A stretch of DNA of 64,000 nucleotides. Origin: Flavobacterium sp. UMI-01 (GTDB taxonomy: Bacteria > Bacteroidota > Bacteroidia > Flavobacteriales > Flavobacteriaceae). The stretch lies in the NCBI RefSeq assembly GCF_019656315.1, contig NZ_BPLU01000008.1, forward strand, positions 248,001 through 312,000. Direction: 5' to 3'. A model generated the notes under the pieces. The model was not told the origin of the DNA and did no database searches. It saw only the letters and a program-made list of their open reading frames with translations. This document shows positions 43,307-52,561 of the stretch, one piece after another. The first letter of the stretch is position 1. Each line of letters begins with the position of its first letter. The position numbers were made by a program, and so were the translations under genes.

Positions 43307-44098
43307 ATGACATTAATTGACCAGCTTGGCACCGTTCATACTTTCGAGAAAACTCCTAAACGCATAGTCTCTTTGGTGCCTTCTCAAACGGAATTATTGT
43401 GTGATTTGGGATTAGAGGAAAATCTGGTTGGCATTACAAAGTTCTGTGTACATCCTTATTATTTAAAAGCTACTAAAACAAAGGTAGGAGGGACTAAGAA
43501 GGTTCATTTTGAAAAAATACGTCTATTAGAACCAGATGTAATTATTTGTAACAAAGAAGAAAATACCAAAGAGATTGTTGAAAAACTTAGCGAGATTTGT
43601 CCAGTTTGGGTGACGGATATTTTAACTATTGAAGATAATTTTCAAATGATTTCTGACTTTGGTCAACTTTTTAATCGCCGTGTTGAAGCTAAAAAATGGT
43701 TGGATAAACTAGCATTTTCTTTACAGGATTTTAAGTATTTCATCGTCAAACAACCGGTTAAAAAAGTAGCGTATTTTATTTGGAAAAATCCCTATATGGT
43801 TGCAGGTTCTACAAATTATATCCAAGAATTGTTAAGTCTCAATCATTTTGATAATGTATTCTCCTCTACACCTCGTTATCCCGAGATTACAGTAGAACAA
43901 TTAGAACAAGAAAAACCTGAATTGATTTTGTTGTCCTCTGAACCTTATCCCTTCAAAAAAGAGGATGCCCATGAATTACAACTTCTTTTTCCCGACACTT
44001 CCATTGTATTGGTGGATGGAGAAATGTTTTCGTGGTACGGCTCCCGGCTGTTAAAAGCATTTGACTATTTTAAAATGCTGCATGCCAATCTTAAATGA
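43307..44098 (+). CDS. BtuF-like metal/cobalamin-receptor-fold protein, no signal peptide
   Basis: A 263-aa protein of the helical-backbone periplasmic binding fold: KRIVSLVPSQTELLCDLGLEENLVGITKFC at the start and EPDVIICNKEEN near residue 82 are the family marks, with TVEQLEQEKPELILLSSEPYPF in the second lobe. Relatives bind vitamin B12 or iron-siderophore for ABC uptake. No signal peptide or lipobox is visible, and no transporter gene is adjacent, so a cytoplasmic or unusual role is possible. It is separated from pyrF by the repeat array. Confidence 0.8.
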   Translation: MTLIDQLGTVHTFEKTPKRIVSLVPSQTELLCDLGLEENLVGITKFCVHPYYLKATKTKVGGTKKVHFEKIRLLEPDVIICNKEENTKEIVEKLSEICPVWVTDILTIEDNFQMISDFGQLFNRRVEAKKWLDKLAFSLQDFKYFIVKQPVKKVAYFIWKNPYMVAGSTNYIQELLSLNHFDNVFSSTPRYPEITVEQLEQEKPELILLSSEPYPFKKEDAHELQLLFPDTSIVLVDGEMFSWYGSRLLKAFDYFKMLHANLK

Positions 44099-44190
44099 GA
44101 TTTAGAAGTAAATATGCTTAATGTTTTGTTTGTTAGTTTGTTATAACATGAAAGTTTTGAGTTTAACTTTCAAGAGTCATAACTTAGCTA

Positions 44191-44400
44191 TTATTTTTTT
44201 GAGCTTTTCGCTACCATAACAATCCCACCTAAAAAAAGTACTGCCCCAACAATTGGAGACCAACTTACTGGATTATTTTTCTCATGATTGATTTCTATGG
44301 GGCCTATGTCAACTACTTTTTCTTTAGTAACATAATTGAAACCAGTGTAAATCATCATTAGCGCTCCAATGATTACGAGTAGTATTCCTGTTGTTTTCAT
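44191..44400 (-). CDS. Small two-helix membrane protein
   Basis: A 69-aa protein. Hydrophobic helices at residues 3 to 20 (TGILLVIIGALMMIYTGF) and 50 to 64 are separated by a polar loop (KEKVVDIGPIEINHEKNN); the loop resembles DUF3185-like membrane proteins. The ATG was chosen over one 39 bases upstream, which would overlap the neighbouring gene more. It ends a pair with a similar small membrane gene. Function unknown. Confidence 0.6.
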   Translation of the reverse strand: MKTTGILLVIIGALMMIYTGFNYVTKEKVVDIGPIEINHEKNNPVSWSPIVGAVLFLGGIVMVAKSSKK

Positions 44401-44428
44401 ATTAGTAGATTTAAAGTTGTTGCAAAAA

Positions 44429-44623
44429 TTAAGATTCATCTTTAATAGTGCGTACTAAACTAATTCCAGAACTAAAGAAAATTAGTCCTAACACTCCATA
44501 AATGATTAAAGATTTTATATCGTGAGTACTATCGGTTGTGTTACTAAAGAGCACTGCCGTATAAATTAATGAGCCTATGCCTAATAAGGTTAGGATGCTT
44601 CCAAAAATTCTTTTAAGATTCAT
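44429..44623 (-). CDS. Small two-helix membrane protein
   Basis: A 64-aa protein with helices at residues 5 to 26 (RIFGSILTLLGIGSLIYTAV) and 38 to 55, joined by the polar loop SNTTDSTHDIKS. It lies 28 bases from the next small membrane gene on the same strand and has a similar layout, suggesting a diverged pair or co-functional set. Family not recognised. Confidence 0.6.
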   Translation of the reverse strand: MNLKRIFGSILTLLGIGSLIYTAVLFSNTTDSTHDIKSLIIYGVLGLIFFSSGISLVRTIKDES

Positions 44624-44743
44624 CTTATCAGTTTTTTAAAATTATTTATCCAAAGGTAAAAAAGGAAAGCTTTTTGTTTCTTACAGTATTAATTTTAAAA
44701 GTTACAGGATTTACTGTTAATAAGCTTAATTCTTATAAAATTA

Positions 44744-44780
44744 AAAAGACCATTTGCATATAATTTGCAAATGGTCTTTT
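44744..44780 (-). terminator. Terminator of the iron-uptake operon
   Basis: A 15-bp perfect stem AAAAGACCATTTGCA with its complement around a 7-nt loop follows the TonB receptor gene by about 20 bases, with T-rich DNA beyond it. It is symmetrical enough to act in both directions. Confidence 0.85.
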
Positions 44781-44801
44781 TTTTGACTTTTAAATGAATA
44801 C

Positions 44802-47240
44802 TTAAAATACAAATTCTAAGGTTGTGTAAAACGTTCTGCTATCAGACGGGATTATTCCAGGTCCAGGATATCCAGTGGCTCTACGAGTAAAATAACTGTT
44901 ATTGGTAAAGTTTGTAATTCCTGCTTCCAATTTGAAATTTTTCCATTTATAAGAAGTTGAAATATCAGCAACATAATGCGCTGGAATTTCACCAAATATT
45001 CCATAAATATTATCATTTGGATTGGTAGTGTTATTGCTAGCGTCAGTAAACTGTGACGAAACATAACTCAATTGAACACTTGATAAAAAGTTTTTATATC
45101 CAATGCTTGTTCCCAGTTTCGTATTAATTAAAGGAACAAATTCAACTTTGTTTCCTTCAATGTTTGGAGCATCCGACTTTAAATATTCCGAGTTTGTAAG
45201 TGCAAAATTTGAAAAAGCATTCCAAATGATGTTTTCTTTTTCAGGAAAGAACGTTCTGGATATGCTCCAGTCTAATATAGTTTCAAAACCATAAGTCAAC
45301 GCGGTTCCCACATTAGAACGATAGCGTACTACAGCTGCGGAACCATTGGGGTTTTGAGCTTCAAATTCTGCTATTTTATCATTGTATAATAATCCGTAAA
45401 TACTAGTATCAAAGGTGATTTTTTCGCCTATTTGACCTCTAATACCAATGTCTGAGGTAAAGCCTTTTTCGTCCGTAATGTTAGCATCAATAGCACTACT
45501 TGGATTGGCAGTTCGAATATCATTAAAAGTTACAGAACGGTAATTTTGAGAAACGTTTCCGTACAATTCAATTTTGTTTTCAGGTTTATAACTCACACCA
45601 ACACCTAGTAAAATAAAGTTTCTGTCTTTGATGCGGTTTTCCGTTAGGGTTTGGTCAAAGATTACATTTCCGGCTAAATCTTCATTGATTTGCCTATAAT
45701 ATCCTTCGGCTTGAGTACGAATGTATTCAAATCTAAATCCAGGGGTAATCGATAAATTAGCATTTACTCTAAATATATTTTCTCCAAAAAGAGATAAGTT
45801 TAAGTTAGGGTAAGTATAGTTAGATTGATTTGGGTAATTCGGAAATTCATTTGTAGCCAAATTAAAATTAGCATCACTTCCAGAACTACCGGGACCTTGC
45901 AAGCCCGTATTTTTGGATTGATAATATTTCCCCCCAATTAAAAAGGCACTAGTTTGTTGTTTGATGACATAGCGCTTTAAATAACGTGCTTCTGCTCCCC
46001 AATTGACAAAATCGCCCACTAGTAAATCTCGCACACTTCCAGGTGTATCTGGATTTGAAACTCTGTTTGAACGATATCCTACCGCTTTTCTGTTAGCATC
46101 TAATCCAAATAATTGAAGCGAAAAATCGGCATCGTTATCAAATTTATGGTCTAATTTCAAAGCAAATAAATTCCAATCTACAGTAAACCAGTTGCGTTCT
46201 CTATTGCTTTGAGTAGGGTCTTGATTAAACATAAAGTCGGTTAATCCACCTGCTTGTTGTGCTAAATAATTAAAATAGGTGTAATCTAAATGCAAAGAGG
46301 TTTTGTTATTGAATTTGTAATTCAAATTAGCAAAATAGTTACGGCTATCAAAATCTGAGTTGGCTCTGAAGCCATTTCCTTTTTTGTAGTTGAAAAAAGA
46401 ATAGTAACTGAATTTATCATGAGTACCACTTACCGAAGTAAAATTGGTGTACAAACCAAAAGAGCCTACTGTATTTCGGGTAACCAATTCAAATGGTTTT
46501 GAAGTGGGTGATTTTATTTTGAAATTTACCAGTCCACCAAACTGTGTTCCGTATTGTAAAGCGGCTGCTCCACGTACAATTTGAATCTCTTCCAAAGCTT
46601 CAGTTGGCGTAGCATAATAGCTTTCAGGATAACCTAGAACGTCTGCGCTAATATCATAACCATTTTGGCGGGTATTGAAATTAGAAGTTCTATTAGGATC
46701 TAATCCTCGACCACCAATACTCAGTTGTAGTCCTCCATCTGAACTTTCATTAATTGTCAATCCTACCACTTGAGAGAATATTTGACGTGCATTATTAGTC
46801 GCTTTATTAGCAGTTAATTTGGTTACATCTACAACTTCGGTTTTTTTGCCTGCAAATATTGAAGTACCTTCAATGTCTTTTAATTTTCGGATAGAAAACA
46901 ATCGGTCGTTTTGTTTCTTAATAATAACCTCCGATAAATCATTGATTTTGTTCAAAACCACTGTCAATTGACTTCCTGTCGTAATGCTAATTTGTTCCAA
47001 AATGCTATACCCATTTTTAAAAAAAATAAGGTCATAGCTACCTTGCTTTTTGAAATTAAATTCAAATTCTCCATTAGGTTTAGACAATGTTTTGGTACCT
47101 GTAGTTTTGTTAAAAACTTCTACAGCACCCAATTTGGTTCCTTTACTATCCGTAATGGTACCGGATATTTTATGTTGAGCAAGGCTATTTAAAGTAATTA
47201 TAAAAAATAGGATTACTTTACAAACCTTTGATGGTGTCAT
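44802..47240 (-). CDS. FecA-like TonB-dependent outer-membrane receptor
   Basis: An 812-aa receptor. The chosen start gives a signal peptide MTPSKVCKVILFFIITLNSL; a start 39 bases earlier lies deeper inside the upstream gene. After it comes a carboxypeptidase-regulatory-like repeat (HKISGTITDSKGTKLGAVEV), a plug domain (about residues 115 to 225, with GLTINESSDGGLQLSIGGRGLDPN) and a 22-strand barrel ending in TTLEFVF. The plug is closest to Fe(III)-dicitrate/FecA receptors. It overlaps HTTM by 23 bases and belongs to the imelysin operon, supporting iron uptake. Confidence 0.9.
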   Translation of the reverse strand: MTPSKVCKVILFFIITLNSLAQHKISGTITDSKGTKLGAVEVFNKTTGTKTLSKPNGEFEFNFKKQGSYDLIFFKNGYSILEQISITTGSQLTVVLNKINDLSEVIIKKQNDRLFSIRKLKDIEGTSIFAGKKTEVVDVTKLTANKATNNARQIFSQVVGLTINESSDGGLQLSIGGRGLDPNRTSNFNTRQNGYDISADVLGYPESYYATPTEALEEIQIVRGAAALQYGTQFGGLVNFKIKSPTSKPFELVTRNTVGSFGLYTNFTSVSGTHDKFSYYSFFNYKKGNGFRANSDFDSRNYFANLNYKFNNKTSLHLDYTYFNYLAQQAGGLTDFMFNQDPTQSNRERNWFTVDWNLFALKLDHKFDNDADFSLQLFGLDANRKAVGYRSNRVSNPDTPGSVRDLLVGDFVNWGAEARYLKRYVIKQQTSAFLIGGKYYQSKNTGLQGPGSSGSDANFNLATNEFPNYPNQSNYTYPNLNLSLFGENIFRVNANLSITPGFRFEYIRTQAEGYYRQINEDLAGNVIFDQTLTENRIKDRNFILLGVGVSYKPENKIELYGNVSQNYRSVTFNDIRTANPSSAIDANITDEKGFTSDIGIRGQIGEKITFDTSIYGLLYNDKIAEFEAQNPNGSAAVVRYRSNVGTALTYGFETILDWSISRTFFPEKENIIWNAFSNFALTNSEYLKSDAPNIEGNKVEFVPLINTKLGTSIGYKNFLSSVQLSYVSSQFTDASNNTTNPNDNIYGIFGEIPAHYVADISTSYKWKNFKLEAGITNFTNNSYFTRRATGYPGPGIIPSDSRTFYTTLEFVF

Positions 47241-48576
47241 TAAATGGAAGAATCCAGGTTTTGTGTTTGAAACTTTCATGTTCTTTTACTAAATTGATTG
47301 TTGGGTCTATATATTGTTGGCTTAACCTACCATTAAGGGCAACATAACTATTCACATATACTTCAGGATTTTCAAATCCTTGTTTTTGGTAATGATCTCT
47401 TAAAAAATGAGCGTATTCTAAAATAAAATCAGGTTGAAAAGCCATTTGTTTTTCCTGAAAAGGAGTTAGGAATTGGGCATTATTAACCCTTATACTTTTA
47501 TTGTTTTTAGCATCTCTGACCGTAAATTCTGCATATCCAGCTTTTTCCATTAACATAACACGCCAAGAAAAACGAAAACCTTCTTCAGTCCAAAACAATT
47601 CGTTTGGATAACACCAATAACGAAAAGGAAATACTAAATGAAACATTATAAACAAAGTCAAAAAACTTAATTTGATTTGTTGTGTAGGAGAAAAGCACTG
47701 GTTCTTATGTTTTCCATTTTCAAAAAGGGAATAATCAAATGAAAACAAACGAGCTATCCATTGTAGTATTTTTTTATGAAAAGTGGCTTCAAAGAAAATC
47801 AAAGAGCTAATAATCATAACATAGGGAAATACTCCAATAGGAAATAAGATGCGGGTTAGTACATGAAAAACAACCACAAGAAAAAAACCAAAACCGCGGG
47901 TTCTTTTGTTTAACAAAAGAAAAACGATAACCAAATCATAAAGTGCACCTACCCAACTAAAAGCATAATGAGTCCAGGTTTGATTTAATAAATAACCCAA
48001 AACAGGAAGATTGGTATTGTCTGGAAGCCATATTTTAAGAGGCATTGCTTCAAAAAGCCAGTCAGAATTAAGTTTGGCAATTCCAGCATAAATATACACG
48101 ATTGCCAAAAATAATTTTAAGATGTCAAGTGTCCATTTTGGGATTTTTTGAAAACGAATCTTTTCATTGCGATAGGCATCTACTGAAAAGTAACTTTGTG
48201 CAGGTAAAAAACAAAGCACAAAACTAATTATTGAGATGAAATAATAATGATTGAGATACGTAGTTTTATCCATGAGTTCAATATAAGTAAAACTCAAGAA
48301 GAAAATCAGAATCGCCCATCGGTATTGGAAACCAATTGCTACAAATAAAGCGGCAATCCCACAAACGATAAAGATTAGGTAAGTATAAATCCCAATAGGT
48401 TTTACCCATTCGAATCCATAATAGGTAAAATGAAATTGAGGTTCAATGTAAAATTTTTTAATCCATCCATAACTCGCGAACCGAATCAAACTCAAAAGCA
48501 TCATTAAACCAAACGCTAGCCTATAAAAGGCTAGCGTTGCGGCTGATGTATTTTGTTTGAAATAATTAGATAGCAT
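47218..48576 (-). CDS. HTTM-domain membrane protein (VKGC-like)
   Basis: A 452-aa protein with an HTTM domain related to vitamin-K-dependent gamma-carboxylase: multiple helices from residue 12 to about 300, such as TLAFYRLAFGLMMLLSLIRF and LYDLVIVFLLLNKRTRG, followed by a soluble C-terminal part (residues 325 to 452) with RYWCYPNELFWTEEGFRFSWRVMLMEK. Catalytic activity is unproven. Gene order imelysin, HTTM, FecA-like receptor recurs in Bacteroidetes iron loci. A strong hairpin lies in the first codons. Confidence 0.88.
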   Translation of the reverse strand: MLSNYFKQNTSAATLAFYRLAFGLMMLLSLIRFASYGWIKKFYIEPQFHFTYYGFEWVKPIGIYTYLIFIVCGIAALFVAIGFQYRWAILIFFLSFTYIELMDKTTYLNHYYFISIISFVLCFLPAQSYFSVDAYRNEKIRFQKIPKWTLDILKLFLAIVYIYAGIAKLNSDWLFEAMPLKIWLPDNTNLPVLGYLLNQTWTHYAFSWVGALYDLVIVFLLLNKRTRGFGFFLVVVFHVLTRILFPIGVFPYVMIISSLIFFEATFHKKILQWIARLFSFDYSLFENGKHKNQCFSPTQQIKLSFLTLFIMFHLVFPFRYWCYPNELFWTEEGFRFSWRVMLMEKAGYAEFTVRDAKNNKSIRVNNAQFLTPFQEKQMAFQPDFILEYAHFLRDHYQKQGFENPEVYVNSYVALNGRLSQQYIDPTINLVKEHESFKHKTWILPFNDTIKGL

Positions 48577-48610
48577 AAAATTTATTCAATTCATGAAATT
48601 AGGACAACAA

Positions 48611-49726
48611 TTAATCCCCATCATTATCTACATAATCAACTGTTATTTTTAAAGCTTGCATCATGTCTAACTTAAGGTACACTACATTTTGTTGCAATGC
48701 ATCATAAGCATCAAGAATTTTGATCTTATCAGTTGTAATTTGATTGGAAAGATTAGCCTCCAAAGCGTTTATTTTAGTAAAGGCCAAATCAAATTGGTTG
48801 TTAATTACTGTGCTTAAATTTTGTCCACTTCTAACAGCATTTAAATAATCCAAATACGATTTCAAACTAGGACCTGTTGAGGTGTTATCAAAATTTTTAC
48901 CATTAAAAAAGTCTTTTGACGCTTGAAGAGCAGTTGTAAGTAATATTTTAGAAACATCTTTTTTGTAATAAGCTTCAACTTTATCAACGTATAAAGTTCC
49001 TCCAGAAAATACGCCAGCGGGAATACCTAATTTACCAGCGCGAATGTCTTTTTCAAAGTGCTTAATAAATAGATTTACTGTTGTATTTACAGAGCTTGTT
49101 ACAGTGTTTCCATTATTAGCAATATATGTTGTTTTATACGTGCTATTCCAGTCTGTTACAATAGTATCGGCATCAGCTTTTAGTGTAGAAACCAAGTCTG
49201 TTAAATATTTTTTGTATTTGGCTGCATTGGGTCCTGTGTATAATGCAACAATTTCAGCATCTGTATTTCCTAATCCATTCAAAACATAATCCAAAGCTGG
49301 AAAACCTTGTTTGCTGAACTGAGAAATTAAACTAAAATTATAAGTACCAGTAGTTATGTTAGCATTAATGGCACTAGCATCTGTAGGATAAGTGTTTGCT
49401 TTTTCTCTGAAATAAATATTGTCTGTTTTCTCTGAGCTGTATTGAGAAACATACTGATACGCTTTGTAGGCTTCTAACCAAGCTGAACGTAAAGTTTGTA
49501 AGTTAGCTTCAGTAGGCGTTGTTGTAAAAGTAGTAGAACTTGTAACAACCACTTGTAGTTTCGTTTGGTAATTGGTATAGCTAGGAAGAATGATGTTATT
49601 AGCCCAATGAGTTAACAAGGCTGTTCTATCAAAACCATCACTGCTGTCATTGCCACCATCACTTGATGAACAGGCAACCGCTACTGCAATAAGACTAAGA
49701 CTGAATAAAAAGAAAATTTTTTTCAT
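48611..49726 (-). CDS. Imelysin-family lipoprotein (IrpA-like)
   Basis: A 371-aa lipoprotein. The signal peptide ends in the lipobox AVAC (Cys19, MKKIFFLFSLSLIAVAVAC). LRSAWLEAYKAYQYVSQYSSEKTD is the imelysin core helix. The usual GxHxxE metal motif appears as GFPALDYVLNG near residue 142, with Pro for His, as in some Bacteroidetes imelysins. Members act in iron acquisition at the cell envelope. It is second in the leftward operon, after the DUF4856 gene and a hairpin in the 148-bp gap. Confidence 0.9.
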   Translation of the reverse strand: MKKIFFLFSLSLIAVAVACSSSDGGNDSSDGFDRTALLTHWANNIILPSYTNYQTKLQVVVTSSTTFTTTPTEANLQTLRSAWLEAYKAYQYVSQYSSEKTDNIYFREKANTYPTDASAINANITTGTYNFSLISQFSKQGFPALDYVLNGLGNTDAEIVALYTGPNAAKYKKYLTDLVSTLKADADTIVTDWNSTYKTTYIANNGNTVTSSVNTTVNLFIKHFEKDIRAGKLGIPAGVFSGGTLYVDKVEAYYKKDVSKILLTTALQASKDFFNGKNFDNTSTGPSLKSYLDYLNAVRSGQNLSTVINNQFDLAFTKINALEANLSNQITTDKIKILDAYDALQQNVVYLKLDMMQALKITVDYVDNDGD

Positions 49727-49834
49727 GAAAGGGTATTGTTTTTATCTAAAAACTAGGGTGTTTTACAAAAGATACATTCAAGTTTTCTAATTGCTTAAGT
49801 ACCCGATTTTAAATTTTTTGCAAAACTACAAAAA

Positions 49835-49860
49835 AGTAAGAGCAGTTACCTGCTCTTACT
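49835..49860 (-). terminator. Attenuator-like hairpin between DUF4856 and imelysin genes
   Basis: A 10-bp perfect stem AGTAAGAGCA/TGCTCTTACT with 6-nt loop, preceded by an A-run that becomes a T-run on the leftward transcript. It lies inside the operon, between its first and second genes, so it would lower distal expression rather than end the operon. Confidence 0.6.
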
Positions 49861-49874
49861 ATGAATTTATTGTG

Positions 49875-51080
49875 TTAGTTTACGGTAGCTGCTTGAGCAA
49901 CGGTGAAACCAAATTTAGTAGCTATTTGAGTTGATAATACATCTAGTTTTGTATTTAAATAATCAACATCCCATAGGCCATTTGTTCCCGCAGTAAGTGT
50001 TGATAGAATAGTATCTACTTCTGCTTTTGTGAAATAAGGAGCGTTTGTTCCTGGTTTATTTGTATAACGTAAACACATGATGAAACCATACGCTTCTGAA
50101 AGAGCATGGAAGGCTTTAGCTCCATTATCCGTAGTCAATTTTGCTTTTCCTTCTTGTAAATAGAAAACAGCACGTACAGCAGGAACAATTGCTAGTTTTT
50201 CTTTTATAATGTTAATTTGAGCATTTCTCGTTGTGTAATCATTAGCTACAATTGCTGCTCTACCTTTGATGAATGCATTTTTAATATCAGCAGTTACAGT
50301 GTTAAAATCAGCATCAGCATTTACTTGAGTGATATAACTATCCCAGTATTTTCCACCACCAGCACCATAGATATATCCGTAGGCTTCGTCCCAAAGGTGT
50401 TCCATAGTTGTATAAGATTTTCCAGATTCTAATACTTTATTGGTGTTGTTTTCTACGTTTGTAGATTCATCTAACTTATTTGTACTCAAATAATTATTTA
50501 CAACTTGATCTAAGAAACATGCACCCATCATTCCTTTTAATAAAATTTGTTGAGGCTCTAATCCGTTAGCTGCAAATAATCTTTTTGAAGTTCCATCAAC
50601 ATAAACACCTGCAACTCCAGCTGATGCATTTGCTTGTGGTAATGCACTTGCGGTAGCAGCATTAGTTAATTGTGTTTCAAAGAAAGCTTGAACTGTAGCT
50701 TTTTCGACAGTGCTTCCTCCGCCTAAAGACAAAGAGAAATAATCCTTAGAAGCAGCTGTTTTATCTTTTAATTGTTTTCCAGAAGTATTTAAATCAGATG
50801 TTGAAAATGGATTGTTTGTTTTAGAATACATGTTAGATAAAACTGTCGCACTCGCAACTGTTCCATTTTTTGCTGCATTACCAATATAAGTTCCCATTTC
50901 AGCCAACATTAATAAACGGCTTGATTGTCCAGAATAATCTACCGTAGTTGTACTGTTTCTTTCGAAAGTATAATCAGTAGGAATTTCATAATTTAAACCA
51001 GCATCATCATTGTCATCACAAGATGTAAATGCTAAAGTTGCTATAGTAAGAGCAGAAAAAAATAATTTGGAATGTTTCAT
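49875..51080 (-). CDS. DUF4856 lipoprotein
   Basis: A 401-aa lipoprotein whose signal peptide ends FTSC (Cys20, LTIATLAFTSC). The mature part opens YEIPTDYTFERNSTTTVDYSGQSSRLLMLAEMGTYIG, the DUF4856 opening, and later has the repeated Trp/His segment TTMEHLWDEAYGYIYGAGG. DUF4856 proteins travel with imelysin and TonB genes in iron-regulated loci and may share a helical fold with imelysin. It is the first gene after the consensus promoter of this operon. Confidence 0.9.
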   Translation of the reverse strand: MKHSKLFFSALTIATLAFTSCDDNDDAGLNYEIPTDYTFERNSTTTVDYSGQSSRLLMLAEMGTYIGNAAKNGTVASATVLSNMYSKTNNPFSTSDLNTSGKQLKDKTAASKDYFSLSLGGGSTVEKATVQAFFETQLTNAATASALPQANASAGVAGVYVDGTSKRLFAANGLEPQQILLKGMMGACFLDQVVNNYLSTNKLDESTNVENNTNKVLESGKSYTTMEHLWDEAYGYIYGAGGGKYWDSYITQVNADADFNTVTADIKNAFIKGRAAIVANDYTTRNAQINIIKEKLAIVPAVRAVFYLQEGKAKLTTDNGAKAFHALSEAYGFIMCLRYTNKPGTNAPYFTKAEVDTILSTLTAGTNGLWDVDYLNTKLDVLSTQIATKFGFTVAQAATVN

Positions 51081-51116
51081 TTTTATTTATTTAGAATGAA
51101 TAAGAATAATTTTCTG

Positions 51117-51147
51117 CAAAGATAAAATCAGATTTCAGAAAAACAAA
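51117..51147 (-). promoter_or_regulatory. Promoter of the iron-uptake operon
   Basis: On the leftward strand TTTG (51147-51144), exactly 19 nt, then TATCTTTG (51124-51117) is a perfect consensus match about 37 bases before the DUF4856 ATG. Between box and start lies GAATGAATAAGAATAATT on the plus strand, with GATAAT-like hexamers that could be a Fur site; that is weak. Confidence 0.65.
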
Positions 51148-51325
51148 TATTTATTTAGATTATTTATAAATAACTTTTGTTAATACAAAAATGCGCTGTG
51201 TAAATAGTTGTTTCATAGCCTTATACATGTTGATATTAAAAAAAATAAAAATGTATTGCGAAATGAGATTTGAATTGGAATGTAATTAACTGGAATTAAT
51301 TAAAGTTAAAAGCATATTTATAAAA

Positions 51326-51356
51326 AATGCTTTAGTAAAAAAAATACTAAAGCATT
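51326..51356 (-). terminator. Terminator after the hydrolase-fold gene
   Basis: A 12-bp perfect stem AATGCTTTAGTA/TACTAAAGCATT with 7-nt loop follows the leftward gene by about 40 bases. The adjoining DNA is A/T-rich. Confidence 0.75.
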
Positions 51357-51395
51357 AACTAGACTTATACAATTTTGAAACTTTTAATTCTATAA

Positions 51396-52061
51396 TCATT
51401 CATAGCGTAAACTAGCTTCTTTGTTTTGTTGCAAAAAATATCTTTTGAACCAAGATATCGCTAATTCGGCTGCTTCTTGTAATTTTCCTGGTTCTTTAAA
51501 AAGTTGGGTTGCTTTAGGAATAATTTTCATTTCTTTTACTGATTGTAATTCATCAAAAGCCATTTTGTTCATTCCTATGATAGGTACATCAATACCTCCT
51601 ACAATTAATAAAGTAGGGGAGAGTACTTGATTTAAGGTATTGATGACCATATCAGGTCGGCCACCACGAGAAACTACCGCTTTAATGGTTTTACCAAAGT
51701 AAGCCGCTGCTCTCATTGCCGCTGCAGCACCAGTTCCAGATGCAAAGTATCCAATAGGTAGTTCTTTGGTATGCTTATTTTGCATCAACCATTCTGTTAT
51801 TTGAATTAAGCGACTGACTAATAAATCAATATTATATCTATTTTCATAAATTTCGTCCTCAGCTTCTGTAAGTAAATCAAAAACCAACGTTCCAATGTTT
51901 TTTTGCTGAATAAATTCGGCCAAAAATTTGATTCTTGTATTCGAAATATTGGAACCACTACCATTAGAAAAAATAACGATTCCAGTGGCTTGATCTGGAA
52001 TTGCCATAGATCCTTTAAGCGTAACAGATTGTAGCGGGATTTCCATTTCAATTTTTTTCAT
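51396..52061 (-). CDS. Dienelactone-hydrolase-like alpha/beta hydrolase with altered elbow
   Basis: A 221-aa alpha/beta-hydrolase-fold protein. MAIPDQATGIVIFSNGSGSN is the strand-loop before the oxyanion hole, and ASGTGAAAAMRAAAYFG the nucleophile-elbow region (near residue 107). In relatives this reads GASTGAAAA, so the Ser is one place early and glycine sits at the nucleophile position. The Asp and His of the triad are not obvious. It may be non-catalytic or use a shifted serine. Flanked by an operon terminator and a long intergenic region, so it is probably monocistronic. Confidence 0.75.
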   Translation of the reverse strand: MKKIEMEIPLQSVTLKGSMAIPDQATGIVIFSNGSGSNISNTRIKFLAEFIQQKNIGTLVFDLLTEAEDEIYENRYNIDLLVSRLIQITEWLMQNKHTKELPIGYFASGTGAAAAMRAAAYFGKTIKAVVSRGGRPDMVINTLNQVLSPTLLIVGGIDVPIIGMNKMAFDELQSVKEMKIIPKATQLFKEPGKLQEAAELAISWFKRYFLQQNKEASLRYE

Positions 52062-52561
52062 GACACTAATTATTAAATTAAAAAATATTTTAAAATGTAG
52101 GTTAGTGTCCAGAGGTTAAGGGGATTGCTCTGTTCGTTTTAGCTTTGTGGGTTGAATCGCTGTATCAATTTGCACAAGGGAGTAGCATAACTTTTAGTTA
52201 ATTTACCATTATGTAATAAGTATTTTTAACAATTAAAATTAATTACATTGTGAAATTGTTAGAAAACATATTGAAAACCAATATAAAGATACTCAAAATC
52301 TCTTTATAGTTGTAAATTTTTAGTTGTTTTTTTATTGTAAATATTTGAATTTTAGTTAATTATAATTATTTAAATCAATTAACATTATACTTAGGGGCTT
52401 ACCATAATTATACATGAAGAGGGATAGAGGTATTTTTATTTCACTTTACGAAATAATTTTAATTTTCGAAACATTATGCATTAAATGATTATTTTTATAA
52501 AAAAAGAAATGCGATTCTATGCATTTGAGCTGGTTATTTTTTCAATTAAATAAAAAAGAGG
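52062..52561. other. 500-bp AT-rich region between divergent genes
   Basis: It separates the leftward hydrolase gene from the rightward channel gene. TAGCTTTG at 52140-52147 matches a -7 box on the plus strand but has no clear -33 partner, and lies about 420 bases before the channel gene. No coding frame with family resemblance, terminator or RNA gene is supported. Confidence 0.4.
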
